Assembly: GCA_007280395.1 (NCBI GenBank)
Contig: QYQH01000007.1
Coordinates: 1 to 41,840, forward strand
Length of the DNA stretch: 41,840 bases
DNA from: Actinomycetales bacterium
GTDB lineage: Bacteria; Actinomycetota; Actinomycetes; Nanopelagicales; Nanopelagicaceae
Reading direction: 5' to 3'
Positions 1-12,155 of the stretch are shown piece by piece (position 1 is the stretch's first letter; each line of letters opens with the position of its first letter). The translations under genes were made by a program, and so were the position numbers. The notes below the pieces were generated by a model that worked only from the letters and a program-made list of their open reading frames with translations, did not search any database and was not told the DNA's origin.

Positions 1-472
<472 letters not shown>

Positions 473-531
473 ATTTTTTAATTATATTTAATTAAGTTTA
501 AATTGATTAAATGCATCGCGTTCACTGTGTG

Positions 532-554
532 GTTCCCGAGCTACGGTCGGGAAC
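532..554 (+). other. Hairpin in the 23S-5S spacer
   Basis: gttcccga (532-539) pairs with tcgggaac (547-554), 7-nt loop. Confidence 0.6.
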
Positions 555-631
555 TGTTATATTTCTAGAGAGTTAGATCCTTTGGGATTTTAATTTTTGT
601 AGAAATGCAACTGACTGATAACTCAATAGAG

Positions 632-749
632 TTTCGGCGGCCATAGCGAGAGGGAAACGCCCGGTCCCATTCCGAACCCGGAAGCTAAGCCTCTCAGCGT
701 CAATGGTACTGCAAGGGGGACCTTGTGGGAGAGTAGATCGCCGCCGGAC
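632..749 (+). rRNA. rrf: 5S ribosomal RNA
   Basis: 5S-like sequence tcggcggccatagcgagagggaaacgcccggtcccattccgaacccggaagctaag...gatcgccgccgga with complementary termini; boundaries approximate. Confidence 0.95.
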
Positions 750-757
750 ATCATTAT

Positions 758-807
758 AAAAAGGAACCGCTCCTTAACTTCGGTTATTGGAATCGGTTCC
801 TTTTTTT
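758..807 (+). terminator. Intrinsic terminator after the rRNA operon
   Basis: Inverted repeat aaaaaggaaccg ... cggttccttttttt followed by a T run. Confidence 0.9.
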
Positions 808-1000
808 ATTGGTTTTTATTTGTTTCAATTTGGTTTTAATTTGCATTCAATCGTATTCAATATTTTGTATTTCATATTTGGTAACAAGGTAAATCTATTC
901 ACATCCCCCTCAGAATTTTAAAAGATTTGGCATATGTAGCGCCACAATTCACTCTTCTTAGAAGATCTTTAAGATAAGCATTTTATGGATTGGAAATCGC

Positions 1001-1378
1001 ATGGCGAAGATTTTAGAGAAAAAGGTAATTGCTAAGAGCAAGAAGAAAACTGTAGTGAAACCCGAATTTGATCCAGTAAACGAAGTATTTTTGGTTGGCC
1101 GTGTTACTAGCCTAGCAATTGAGAAGATTTTACCTAGTGGCGATAAGGTCGTCGAGTTTCGGGTCGTGATAGGCAGAGCGAAATCCAGAGGCGCCAAAAA
1201 AGAAGTGGACTCCCTAGATATTGCTGCTTGGTCCGCAACCGCTCGAAAAGCTGCTCTAGCAGTGAAAATTGATAGCTGGGTACAAGTAAGTGGTTCGGTT
1301 CGTCGACGTTTTTGGCGTGCTCCAACAGGGCTAGCGAGTCGCTGGCAGGTCGAAGCAAGCGAGGTAGTGCGTCTTTAG
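1001..1378 (+). CDS. Single-stranded DNA-binding (SSB/OB-fold) family protein
   Basis: ORF with SSB-like core NEVFLVGRVTS...GDKVVEFRVVIGR...VDSLDIAAWSATARKAA...WVQVSGSVRRRFW. Confidence 0.75.
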   Translation: MAKILEKKVIAKSKKKTVVKPEFDPVNEVFLVGRVTSLAIEKILPSGDKVVEFRVVIGRAKSRGAKKEVDSLDIAAWSATARKAALAVKIDSWVQVSGSVRRRFWRAPTGLASRWQVEASEVVRL

Positions 1379-1391
1379 GTACGGTTGAGCC

Positions 1392-1754
1392 ATGGCTTCA
1401 GACATCAACGCAATTCTTAAAAAATACCTCGCCGCGATGGGCAAGAACGAGGCCGGGATAGCTGAACTGACCAGCAACCTGCGGGGTTGGGCTGTTGAGA
1501 ATGGTGAAATTGTTAAAGAGAAGATTGAAAAGCAAATAGATGAAGCTGCAATTCGTATGGGGTTTGTAAAGGCCTCAGATTTAGATTCATTATTGGCTCG
1601 GATTTCCGATTTAGAAAGGCGTATTCCTTCTTCGCTAGAAGAAGATGTTAAGAAATCAAAAACTAAGTCAAAGCCTAAAGCTAGCGAAGAGAGAAAAGAT
1701 AAGAAACTTTCAGAGAAGAAAAAATCTTCGACCAGCAAGAAAGGTGATAAATGA
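1392..1754 (+). CDS. Hypothetical protein with Lys/Ser-rich C-terminal tail
   Basis: 120-aa ORF in the operon; helical N-terminus and a KKSKTKSKPKASEERKDKKLSEKKKSSTSKKGDK tail. Confidence 0.65.
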   Translation: MASDINAILKKYLAAMGKNEAGIAELTSNLRGWAVENGEIVKEKIEKQIDEAAIRMGFVKASDLDSLLARISDLERRIPSSLEEDVKKSKTKSKPKASEERKDKKLSEKKKSSTSKKGDK

Positions 1755-1909
1755 TGCTAGAAAATGAAGCTGCTCCAAGTTTAAATATTGAAGATATCAA
1801 AATTAAAATTTCTAAGATATCTCAAAAACCACTCGACTTGCATCCACAGGAGTTTGAAAATGTACATAGCGATTTAAACCGAGTTCTATCGGGAATTGAC
1901 GGGCTTTAA
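1751..1909 (+). CDS. Small conserved-position hypothetical protein (52 aa)
   Basis: ATG at 1751 overlaps the upstream TGA (ATGA); reads MMLENEAAPSLNIEDIKIKISKISQKPLDLHPQEFENVHSDLNRVLSGIDGL then TAA; immediately precedes tlyA; too short for the supplied ORF track. Confidence 0.7.
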   Translation: MMLENEAAPSLNIEDIKIKISKISQKPLDLHPQEFENVHSDLNRVLSGIDGL

Positions 1910-1918
1910 GGATTACAT

Positions 1919-2707
1919 ATGAAGACGCGCCTTGATGCAGAATTGGTTCGGAGAGGTCTTGCTAGATCTAGAGATCACGCTGCAGATTTGATCGAGTCAA
2001 GGTCGGTTTTAGTGATCGGCATTCCAGCATCGAAACCAGCTACTCAAGTTGATGCTGAAACGTCAATAACCATTCAAGGCGATCGAGACGATTTTGTATC
2101 TCGAGGTGGTCATAAGCTTTCGGGCGCTCTAGATGCTTTCCCAAAAATCGTTGTTGACGGGAAGCGCGCTCTTGATGCAGGTGCCTCGACAGGTGGGTTT
2201 ACTGATGTACTTTTGAAACGTAACGTTGAAAGTGTTATTGCGGTTGATGTTGGTTATGGACAATTAGCGTGGGAACTTCGCAACGATCCTCGAGTGACGA
2301 TTTTAGATAGAACTAATGTTCGTCATCTGACGATTGAACAAGTTAGTGAACCGGTGGATTTGGTTGTTGCAGATTTATCTTTTATCTCATTAACGCTTGT
2401 TCTACCAGCGCTAGTGGCGGTTTCAAGAACAAGCGCTGATTATTTAGTTATGGTCAAACCACAATTCGAAGTTGGTCGAGAGAAACTTGGTGCCGGAGGC
2501 GTCGTTCGGGATAGCTCTTTACGTAGATCGGCAGTCCTTGAAGTTGCAGATTGTGCTTATGACATGGGGTTGGGCTGTAATGGAGTTGTAGCAAGTTCGC
2601 TTCCAGGACCTTCGGGAAATGTCGAATATTTCCTATGGTTGAAGCGGGGAGCGGCAGAAATGTCAGCCAATATTCTCGACGCTGCAATTTTGCAGGGACC
2701 ACAATGA
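1919..2707 (+). CDS. tlyA: TlyA family rRNA (cytidine-2'-O)-methyltransferase
   Basis: N-terminal S4-like RLDAELVRRGLARSRDHAADLI, SAM motif ALDAGASTGGFTDVLL, KPQFE; followed by nadK-recN as is typical of Actinobacteria. Confidence 0.93.
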   Translation: MKTRLDAELVRRGLARSRDHAADLIESRSVLVIGIPASKPATQVDAETSITIQGDRDDFVSRGGHKLSGALDAFPKIVVDGKRALDAGASTGGFTDVLLKRNVESVIAVDVGYGQLAWELRNDPRVTILDRTNVRHLTIEQVSEPVDLVVADLSFISLTLVLPALVAVSRTSADYLVMVKPQFEVGREKLGAGGVVRDSSLRRSAVLEVADCAYDMGLGCNGVVASSLPGPSGNVEYFLWLKRGAAEMSANILDAAILQGPQ

Positions 2708-3555
2708 AGAGAATTCTTTTAGTCGTTCATCCGACAAGACCTGCAGCGGAAAAGTTTGGGAATATCTTGCTGGAGAAATTTTTAGCGGAAAAGTTCGAAG
2801 TGTTCTCAACTCAACCTCAGTTGATTTCGGGCTCCAAACCTCTAGCCGAAATAGCTAATCTTGATTTGGTAATTGTGTTAGGCGGAGATGGAACAATCCT
2901 TCGAGCCGCTGAAATTGTCCGCGGTTTTGAGATCCCAATCATTGGAATAAATTTGGGAAATGTTGGCTTCTTGGCAGAAATTGCGCAACCAACCGCAGAT
3001 GAAATTGTTTCGGCAATCAGAAACGGTGGGTTCCACCGTGAACCAAGGCTGGTATTGAAGTATGAAGTTTTACGTAATGAAAAATCGATTTATCAAGGGT
3101 GGGCGCTAAATGAAGTAACGGTCGAGCGAAGTTCGACACAGATGCTTGAGCTTTTTCTACAAATCGATAGTCGCCCGCTTTCAAAATGGGGCTGCGATGG
3201 CGTAATTTGTGCGACTCCTACCGGCTCTACCGCATATGCATTTTCTGCGGGTGGCCCGGTTGTTTGGCCAGAAGTGAGCGCTCTTGTTTTATTGCCACTT
3301 GCTGCACATGCGTTATTTTCGAGACCGATGGTTGTTTCTCCTGACTGCGAAATTGTCATTGATGTTATCTCAAATGAGGCTCAAATTTCTTCCGATGGAT
3401 TGCGTCAAATGGAATTATCGGTAGGTGATCGAATTATTCTGACGAAAGATCAAGATAAAATTCAACTCGCCTACATAAACGAGGGTAATTTTACGGATAG
3501 GTTAGTCGCCAAATTTAAATTACCAATTGAAGGTTGGCGCGGAGAAAGTTCTTGA
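2704..3555 (+). CDS. nadK: NAD kinase
   Basis: GGDGTILRAAE, GINLGNVGFLAE, TPTGSTAYAFSAGGP motifs; internal ATG at 2704 overlaps the tlyA stop (ATGA). Confidence 0.95.
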   Translation: MKRILLVVHPTRPAAEKFGNILLEKFLAEKFEVFSTQPQLISGSKPLAEIANLDLVIVLGGDGTILRAAEIVRGFEIPIIGINLGNVGFLAEIAQPTADEIVSAIRNGGFHREPRLVLKYEVLRNEKSIYQGWALNEVTVERSSTQMLELFLQIDSRPLSKWGCDGVICATPTGSTAYAFSAGGPVVWPEVSALVLLPLAAHALFSRPMVVSPDCEIVIDVISNEAQISSDGLRQMELSVGDRIILTKDQDKIQLAYINEGNFTDRLVAKFKLPIEGWRGESS

Positions 3556-3576
3556 TAGCGCGTCTGGTTAATTTGG

Positions 3577-5328
3577 TTGGAGCGTGTGTTGAAATCTAAA
3601 ATTCAGAAGAGTTCACTTTCGGAGTTAACAATCCGGAACTTAGGTGTCATTGAATCGGCCGAGATTGAATTTGGTGAAGGTTTAACGGTACTTACGGGGG
3701 AGACTGGCGCCGGGAAAACTATGGTTTTGACAGCGCTAAATTTAATTCTCGGCGCTAAGTCCGATGCGGATTTCGTTCGCAATGGTGGTGAACGTCTGGT
3801 TGTGAGTGGGAAGTTTAAGTTAAATAATCTCATGGCTACTAAGGTCGAGGAGGTCGGTGGATTTATCGAAAATGGAGAGGTTATTTTAAATCGCAGTGTC
3901 ACCAATCAAGGTAAATCAAAGATTTCTCTCGGTGGGGTGATCACAACCGCTTCGCAAGTCTCGGAGCTTGCGGAGGAATTAGTTGAGATTCATGCGCAAG
4001 CAAGTTCGGCGCGATTAAACAAATCAAGTATTCAATGTGAACTTCTAGATGCATTTGGGGATTACCAAGGAATTCTTGAATCCTACGGGTCCACTTTTAC
4101 GGAATATGTTCAATTGCGAAAGCGGGTGTCAGACCTTAAGGCTCAAATTTCGGTTCGTGATGTAGAGATAGCAAAGTTGCAAGGGTTAGTTGGAGACTTC
4201 GCGAAAGTTGCACCTAAAAAAGGCGAATTGCACCTTGTCGAAAATGAGATAAATAGATTGGGATCGGTTGAAGATTTAAATACCGGGGTAGTAGCCGGTC
4301 TCTCTGCGATTTCAAGTGAAGAAGATTCAGCTCTCTCTGCGCTGAATATCGCAAAGAAGTACCTTGAAAATTTGCGTGGAAAAGATTCAGAATTGGATGG
4401 ACTTATTGATAACTTTGTAGAGTTAGTCTACGAAATAAATGAAACTAGTTCAGGACTGGAGAGATACTTAGCTCGCCTCGAGGCCGATCCCGTAAAATTT
4501 GATCAGTTGCAGATGCGAAAAAGCGAAATTCTTACCTTGATAAAGAGATATGGAAAAGGAAATGAACGCGATTTAGTCCTTGATAATCTCTTCATAGAAG
4601 CTGCAGAAGCCACCTCCAAACTATTGGATCTCGAAGGTGGAGATTCTAGGTTGGCAGAATTGATTTCGGAGAGTGAGAAGGTTTTTGCGGCACTACAAAC
4701 CCTCGCCAAATCTCTATCAAAAGCGCGGCGAATAGCGGCCCAAGAATTATCAAAAGCAATCACGGCTGAGCTCACCGAATTGGCGATGCCAAATTCGAGA
4801 TTAACTGTTGAAGTAACAGCGCGCTCGGAAGATATGTCAGCTAGTTATTCCGCCACAGGTCTTGATGAAATAGCATTTTTATTCACAAGCCATGCCGAAG
4901 GAAAATTACTTCCATTAAATAAAGCGGCAAGTGGTGGCGAACTTTCACGAGTTATGTTGGCGATAGAAGTAGTACTTGCTAAAAATTCAACTGTTGGTAC
5001 ATATATTTTTGATGAGGTTGATGCTGGTGTAGGTGGTAAGGCAGCGGTTGAAGTTGGGAAGCGTTTGGCGTTATTAGCCAAAAATTCGCAAGTGATAGTT
5101 ATAACTCACCTTGCTCAAGTTGCGAGTTGGGCGGATAGGCATCTAGTTGTAACCAAGAGCGAAAATAGTTCGGTGACCCAGAGCAACGTCATAGAAGTAA
5201 CTGGAAGTGAGAGACGCAAAGAGATTGCTAGATTGCTATCTGGACAAGATGAATCAATTTCGGCTCAGGAACACGCGGGAGAATTACTCGAATTGGTTGC
5301 AGCTGCACGGAGGGAAATGATAGGTTAA
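3577..5328 (+). CDS. recN: DNA repair protein RecN
   Basis: LTIRNLGVIESAEIEFGEGLTVLTGETGAGKTM Walker A, AASGGELSRVMLAIE signature, FDEVDAGVGG Walker B. Confidence 0.96.
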   Translation: MERVLKSKIQKSSLSELTIRNLGVIESAEIEFGEGLTVLTGETGAGKTMVLTALNLILGAKSDADFVRNGGERLVVSGKFKLNNLMATKVEEVGGFIENGEVILNRSVTNQGKSKISLGGVITTASQVSELAEELVEIHAQASSARLNKSSIQCELLDAFGDYQGILESYGSTFTEYVQLRKRVSDLKAQISVRDVEIAKLQGLVGDFAKVAPKKGELHLVENEINRLGSVEDLNTGVVAGLSAISSEEDSALSALNIAKKYLENLRGKDSELDGLIDNFVELVYEINETSSGLERYLARLEADPVKFDQLQMRKSEILTLIKRYGKGNERDLVLDNLFIEAAEATSKLLDLEGGDSRLAELISESEKVFAALQTLAKSLSKARRIAAQELSKAITAELTELAMPNSRLTVEVTARSEDMSASYSATGLDEIAFLFTSHAEGKLLPLNKAASGGELSRVMLAIEVVLAKNSTVGTYIFDEVDAGVGGKAAVEVGKRLALLAKNSQVIVITHLAQVASWADRHLVVTKSENSSVTQSNVIEVTGSERRKEIARLLSGQDESISAQEHAGELLELVAAARREMIG

Positions 5329-7888
<2,560 letters not shown>

Positions 7889-7898
7889 TCGTGTGTGA

Positions 7899-8291
7899 TT
7901 ATTTTCCGCGTAAACGTCTCGCGATAATACTTTGATCGCCTTTTGTTTCTAAATCGGCAATGATGATTGCCAGTGATTCGCGAACAATTCTGCCGCGATC
8001 TACCGCTAAACCTAAATCTCCACGCAACGCTAGCCTTGCCTGTTCAAGATCGTAAAGTTCTTCGGGGGATAGATAAACTGTAATCTTTTCATCATGACGT
8101 TCGCGGCCACTTGGTGATTTGTCAAAGGAATTAACTCTACGACGTGGTGTAGTTCTTACGGATTTCTTATTCGTGATCGGCGCCGTAGGAACGTCTTCGA
8201 TCGGTGTCGGCACTTGTGAGGGAACAGCGCTTAAGGTTGTGGTTTGACGAAAAAGTTCATCAGCGCCTGGAAGGGTTACTCTTCGACTCAT
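7899..8291 (-). CDS. Hypothetical protein, possible ribbon-helix-helix-like partner of the adjacent ParA
   Basis: Translationally coupled (ATGA) to the ParA ORF; basic/disordered N-terminus, then ITVYLSPEELYDLEQARLALRG... Confidence 0.6.
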   Translation of the reverse strand: MSRRVTLPGADELFRQTTTLSAVPSQVPTPIEDVPTAPITNKKSVRTTPRRRVNSFDKSPSGRERHDEKITVYLSPEELYDLEQARLALRGDLGLAVDRGRIVRESLAIIIADLETKGDQSIIARRLRGK

Positions 8292-9208
8292 TTTGCTCCT
8301 CCTCGATAAATTAATTCTCGGGCTAATCTTCGATACGAGACCGCCCCAGTAGAACTACTTGCATAGGTCGTTATTGGTTCACCTTTAACAGTTGACTCTG
8401 AAAATCGGACTGTTCTGGCAATAATTGTGTCGAGAAGATCTTCCGGAAATTCCTTATAAATTAGCTCTAGAACTTCACGGGAATGTGCAGTCTTGCGTTC
8501 AAACATAGTTGCGAGAATTCCATCGATTTGCAGGTGTGGATTCGTGTTACTGCGCACCTTGTCAATCGTTTCACGTACCAAGCCTAATCCCAGGACTGCA
8601 AAATACTCACACTCCATAGGAATAAGAACTCCGTTTGATGCTGTTAGAGCATTAATTGTCAGTGTTCCAAGTGAAGGAGAACAATCAATTAAAATGTCAT
8701 CGTACTCATTGATTATTGGTTCCAATAATTTACGCAACTTATGCTCTTTTGCTAATTCCGAAACAAACGCAGCATCTGCAGCTGCTAAGTCTTTATGGCC
8801 GCGGATGAAATCTAGACCAGGTACATTAGATTTTAAAATAAATTCCGAAATTTTTGCGTGTGAATCATTTAGTAAATGCCAAATCGAACCGTATTGTTCC
8901 TTAATTTGTAGGGGCTTGATACCCAACCCTGTTGTCATGCTTGCTTGTGAATCAAAATCGATTAATAAAACTCTGCGACCTAATTCAGCGAGAGCAGCCC
9001 CCAAATTAATGGTTGTCGTAGTTTTACCTACGCCGCCTTTCTGATTTACAACTGAAATTACGCGAGCAGGCCCAGCGCTAGGAGGCGACTTAACTTGTGG
9101 GAATTCCACCAGTTTTTTCCCTAAAACGCTAGAAGTGGCTGAAAATTCTTCATCGCCTTTTGTCGATTTAGTTCCTAAGCGAGAAACCTTCGAATTGCTT
9201 TTTGCCAT
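8288..9208 (-). CDS. ParA/Soj family ATPase
   Basis: Deviant Walker A NQKGGVGKTTTTINLGAAL, DFDSQASMTTGLG, DDILIDCSPSLGTLTINAL. Confidence 0.93.
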   Translation of the reverse strand: MAKSNSKVSRLGTKSTKGDEEFSATSSVLGKKLVEFPQVKSPPSAGPARVISVVNQKGGVGKTTTTINLGAALAELGRRVLLIDFDSQASMTTGLGIKPLQIKEQYGSIWHLLNDSHAKISEFILKSNVPGLDFIRGHKDLAAADAAFVSELAKEHKLRKLLEPIINEYDDILIDCSPSLGTLTINALTASNGVLIPMECEYFAVLGLGLVRETIDKVRSNTNPHLQIDGILATMFERKTAHSREVLELIYKEFPEDLLDTIIARTVRFSESTVKGEPITTYASSSTGAVSYRRLARELIYRGGAK

Positions 9209-9267
9209 TGGCGGACTCTACGGCGGTGCGATTGGGTGTGCAAGCGTAAGTGCATTAAGTTTGGGCA

Positions 9268-10137
9268 ATGAATGACGCTCAAATCGAAGTTTCTGAAACG
9301 AAAGGGTCAGCCCCGGGCTTCTCCGTATCTCTCACGAACTTTGAAGGACCGTTCGACCTACTTCTCCAACTTATTTCACGGCACAAGATGGATGTAACTG
9401 AAGTAGCACTTGGGGTCGTCACTGATGATTTTATTGCTTACATACGCGCTCTAGAGGGTTCGGAAGAGGGCTGGGATCTCGATCAGACCACGGAATTCTT
9501 GGTTGTCGCAGCCACGTTGCTGGATCTGAAGGCTGCGAGACTTCTTCCTTCTGGCGAAGTAGAGGATGAGGGTGATTTAGCTCTTCTAGAGGCTCGTGAT
9601 CTGCTCTTTGCTCGACTCCTCCAGTATCGTGCCTTTAAAGCCATAGCCACCATTTTCAGCGAGCGCCTTGCACGTGAAGAGAGGAGCTTTGCGCGAGTAG
9701 TCGCCCTCGAAGCCCATTTTTCAACGCTATTGCCTGAAGTTCTAATCGGTGTCGGTCCTGAGCGTTTTGCAGCGATAGCCCAAAGAATTCTCTCGCCAAA
9801 AGTTATCCTCACTGTAGGGATCGACCACATTCACAGACCTTTAGTGAGCGTGGCTGAAGAAGCGTTGTGGTTAGTGGATGAACTTCGTAGGACCGGAAAA
9901 AGCACCTTTCGCCACTTGATTAGCGATGCGAGTTCGACAATGGTTGTTGTAGCGCGCTTTCTTGCGCTATTGGAGCTATATCGCGAGGGAGTGGTTCGCT
10001 TCGAACAAGTCATTGCGCTGGGAGAAATAGCTATTACCTGGACAGGAAGCGCTGTAGGTGAAATCGAGGTCAGTGACGAGTTCGATATTCCACAAGTTCA
10101 ATCTGAAGATGATACAAATGGAGGTCTAGATGTCTAA
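9268..10137 (+). CDS. scpA: Segregation and condensation protein A
   Basis: FEGPFDLLLQLISRHKMDVTEVAL and FLVVAATLLDLKAARLLP motifs; followed by scpB. Confidence 0.95.
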   Translation: MNDAQIEVSETKGSAPGFSVSLTNFEGPFDLLLQLISRHKMDVTEVALGVVTDDFIAYIRALEGSEEGWDLDQTTEFLVVAATLLDLKAARLLPSGEVEDEGDLALLEARDLLFARLLQYRAFKAIATIFSERLAREERSFARVVALEAHFSTLLPEVLIGVGPERFAAIAQRILSPKVILTVGIDHIHRPLVSVAEEALWLVDELRRTGKSTFRHLISDASSTMVVVARFLALLELYREGVVRFEQVIALGEIAITWTGSAVGEIEVSDEFDIPQVQSEDDTNGGLDV

Positions 10138-10687
10138 TTCTCAGCTTAATAGGTCTATAGAAGCGATACTAATGGTCGTAGATGAGCCAGTTTCTGAGTT
10201 GATTCTGGCCCAGATCACGGAAACTCCAACTGACTTAGTCCTGGAATCACTTCTTGGACTCGCGGCCGAGTATGAGAGTTCGGGACGTGGTTTTGAGCTA
10301 CGTCAGGTTTCTGGGGGATGGCGCTTCTATAGTCATCCAGATCTTGCGCCGGTAGTTGAGAAATTTGTTCTCGATGGACAACAATCGCGTCTAACTCAGG
10401 CTGCGTTAGAAACCCTCGCCGTAATTGCCTATCGCCAACCAGTTTCAAGGGCCCGCGTGTCAGCCATCCGAGGCGTAAATGTGGAAGCGGTCATGAAAAC
10501 TTTGGTAACCAGAGGATTGGTTGAAGAAGCTGGAATTGAACACGAAACCGGGGCAATTCTTTATTCAACTACCTCGTTCTTCTTGGAAAAATTGGGTTTG
10601 AATCAGGTGGGAGATTTGCCAGCTCTGGCTCCTTTCCTGCCTGATGTAGATGCGTTGGATGAGGTTCTTTCTACTCTTACCGACTGA
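10130..10687 (+). CDS. scpB: Segregation and condensation protein B
   Basis: IEAILMVVDEPVS, LTQAALETLAVIAYRQPVSRARVSAIRGVN. Confidence 0.95.
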   Translation: MSNSQLNRSIEAILMVVDEPVSELILAQITETPTDLVLESLLGLAAEYESSGRGFELRQVSGGWRFYSHPDLAPVVEKFVLDGQQSRLTQAALETLAVIAYRQPVSRARVSAIRGVNVEAVMKTLVTRGLVEEAGIEHETGAILYSTTSFFLEKLGLNQVGDLPALAPFLPDVDALDEVLSTLTD

Positions 10688-10788
10688 TCCCAAAAACTTC
10701 GCAATTGGTATGCAAAGGCTTTTTGGCGTAATCTGAGAACAATCCACCTATTCCACGCTGTTGAAGCAGTTGAAAAGAGGTTCGAAAA

Positions 10789-11522
10789 TGGGGTTAATTC
10801 GTCTCCAAAAAATCCTGGCTGATGCCGGAGTAGCCAGCAGGCGCGCAAGTGAGCAATTGATCTTGGATGGCAGAGTGAGCGTCGATGGAATTCAAATATT
10901 TGAGCTAGGAAGCAAATTTGACCCAGAAATCTCTAAAGTTGAGGTTGACGGTGGAGCAATAAAGCAAAATAAGACTAAGTCTTATTTAGCATTTTATAAA
11001 CCAAGAGGTGTTATTTCCACTATGTCCGACCCCGAGGGGCGCCCCAATTTAGGGGATTATTTTAAAACCCGGAATGAGCGTCTCTTTCACGTGGGTCGAC
11101 TAGACCGGGAGAGCGAAGGGTTGATTCTTCTGACTAACGATGGCGCTCTTACACACCGAGCCACTCACCCCAGTTATGGCATGATCAAAAAGTACCTTTT
11201 GGAGATTGAAGGACCTTTCACGAAAGAGAATATCGAGCAGTTGCTCGGAGGCGTGATTCTGGAGGATGGAATGGCCAGAGCTCTAGAAGTGAAGGTAGTT
11301 AGAGAGATTAATCAGAAGCATAGGTGGGTTGAGGTTTCTATCCATGAAGGACGTTTTCACATTATCCGCCGCATGTTTGAATTCCTAGAGATTGAGGTTC
11401 TCAGATTGATTAGAACTGATTTCGGTCCGATTTCAATGGGGGACACGAAAGAAGGCCGGTGGCGCGTACTTAACACAGTTGAACTTGATTACCTATTTAA
11501 AGCTTTAAAGTTAAATCAATAA
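10789..11522 (+). CDS. Pseudouridine synthase, RluB/RsuA family
   Basis: S4 domain LQKILADAGVASRRASEQLI, HVGRLDRESEGLILLTNDG, VEVSIHEGRFHIIRRMFE; ATG at 10789 chosen over the upstream start. Confidence 0.92.
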
Positions 11523-11765
11523 ATTTAATTCATTTTTAGCAATATATAGTTTTATCTATAATACGTCAATTTGTAATATCGACAAAAGTATATTAATGAG
11601 TAGCCAATTTGATCTAATTATCTATAAATTGATATTTTTGCAACTCAGAGTTAATAGTCAGAAGTTTATCGACATTAGCAAATAAATAGTTATCGATAAA
11701 AAAATAAACAAATTAAACGGTTTGAGGGTAAACGCAATTTCGACCGGTAGAGGTAGCATTGCCGG

Positions 11766-12155
11766 ATGAAATCAGTAAGGGCCTTCAGAGGTGCTACCCA
11801 GCTGCTAGCGGATGACAAGCTAGAGATGCGGGGGGCCGTGGTTGAACTTTTGGAAGAGATTTTGCATGGCAATGAAATAGCGAACGAGGATCTAATTTCA
11901 ATTCTCTTCACAGCTACCCCAGACCTTAAATGTGAATTCCCGGCCGTGGGGGTCCGAATGTATGGAATTAGGGATGTTCCGCTTATTTGTGCCCAAGAGA
12001 TTGATGTGACAGCTTCGCTGCCCAGAACTATAAGGATTTTGATTCATGCGGAATCTAAGCTGCCGAGGGGCGAAGTAGTCCATAAGTATTTACGAGGAGC
12101 CGAGATTATAAGGCCGGATTTGGCCGAAGATGCAGACCTCAAGAACGGCGAATAG
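11766..12155 (+). CDS. aroH: Chorismate mutase, AroH type
   Basis: VRAFRGATQLLADD...ILFTATPDLKCEFPAVGVRMYGIRDVPLICAQEIDV. Confidence 0.92.
   Translation: MKSVRAFRGATQLLADDKLEMRGAVVELLEEILHGNEIANEDLISILFTATPDLKCEFPAVGVRMYGIRDVPLICAQEIDVTASLPRTIRILIHAESKLPRGEVVHKYLRGAEIIRPDLAEDADLKNGE

Noticed and set aside
8493-9044. 183-aa + strand ORF opposite the ParA gene
   Set aside because: Shadow of the well-supported ParA coding frame.
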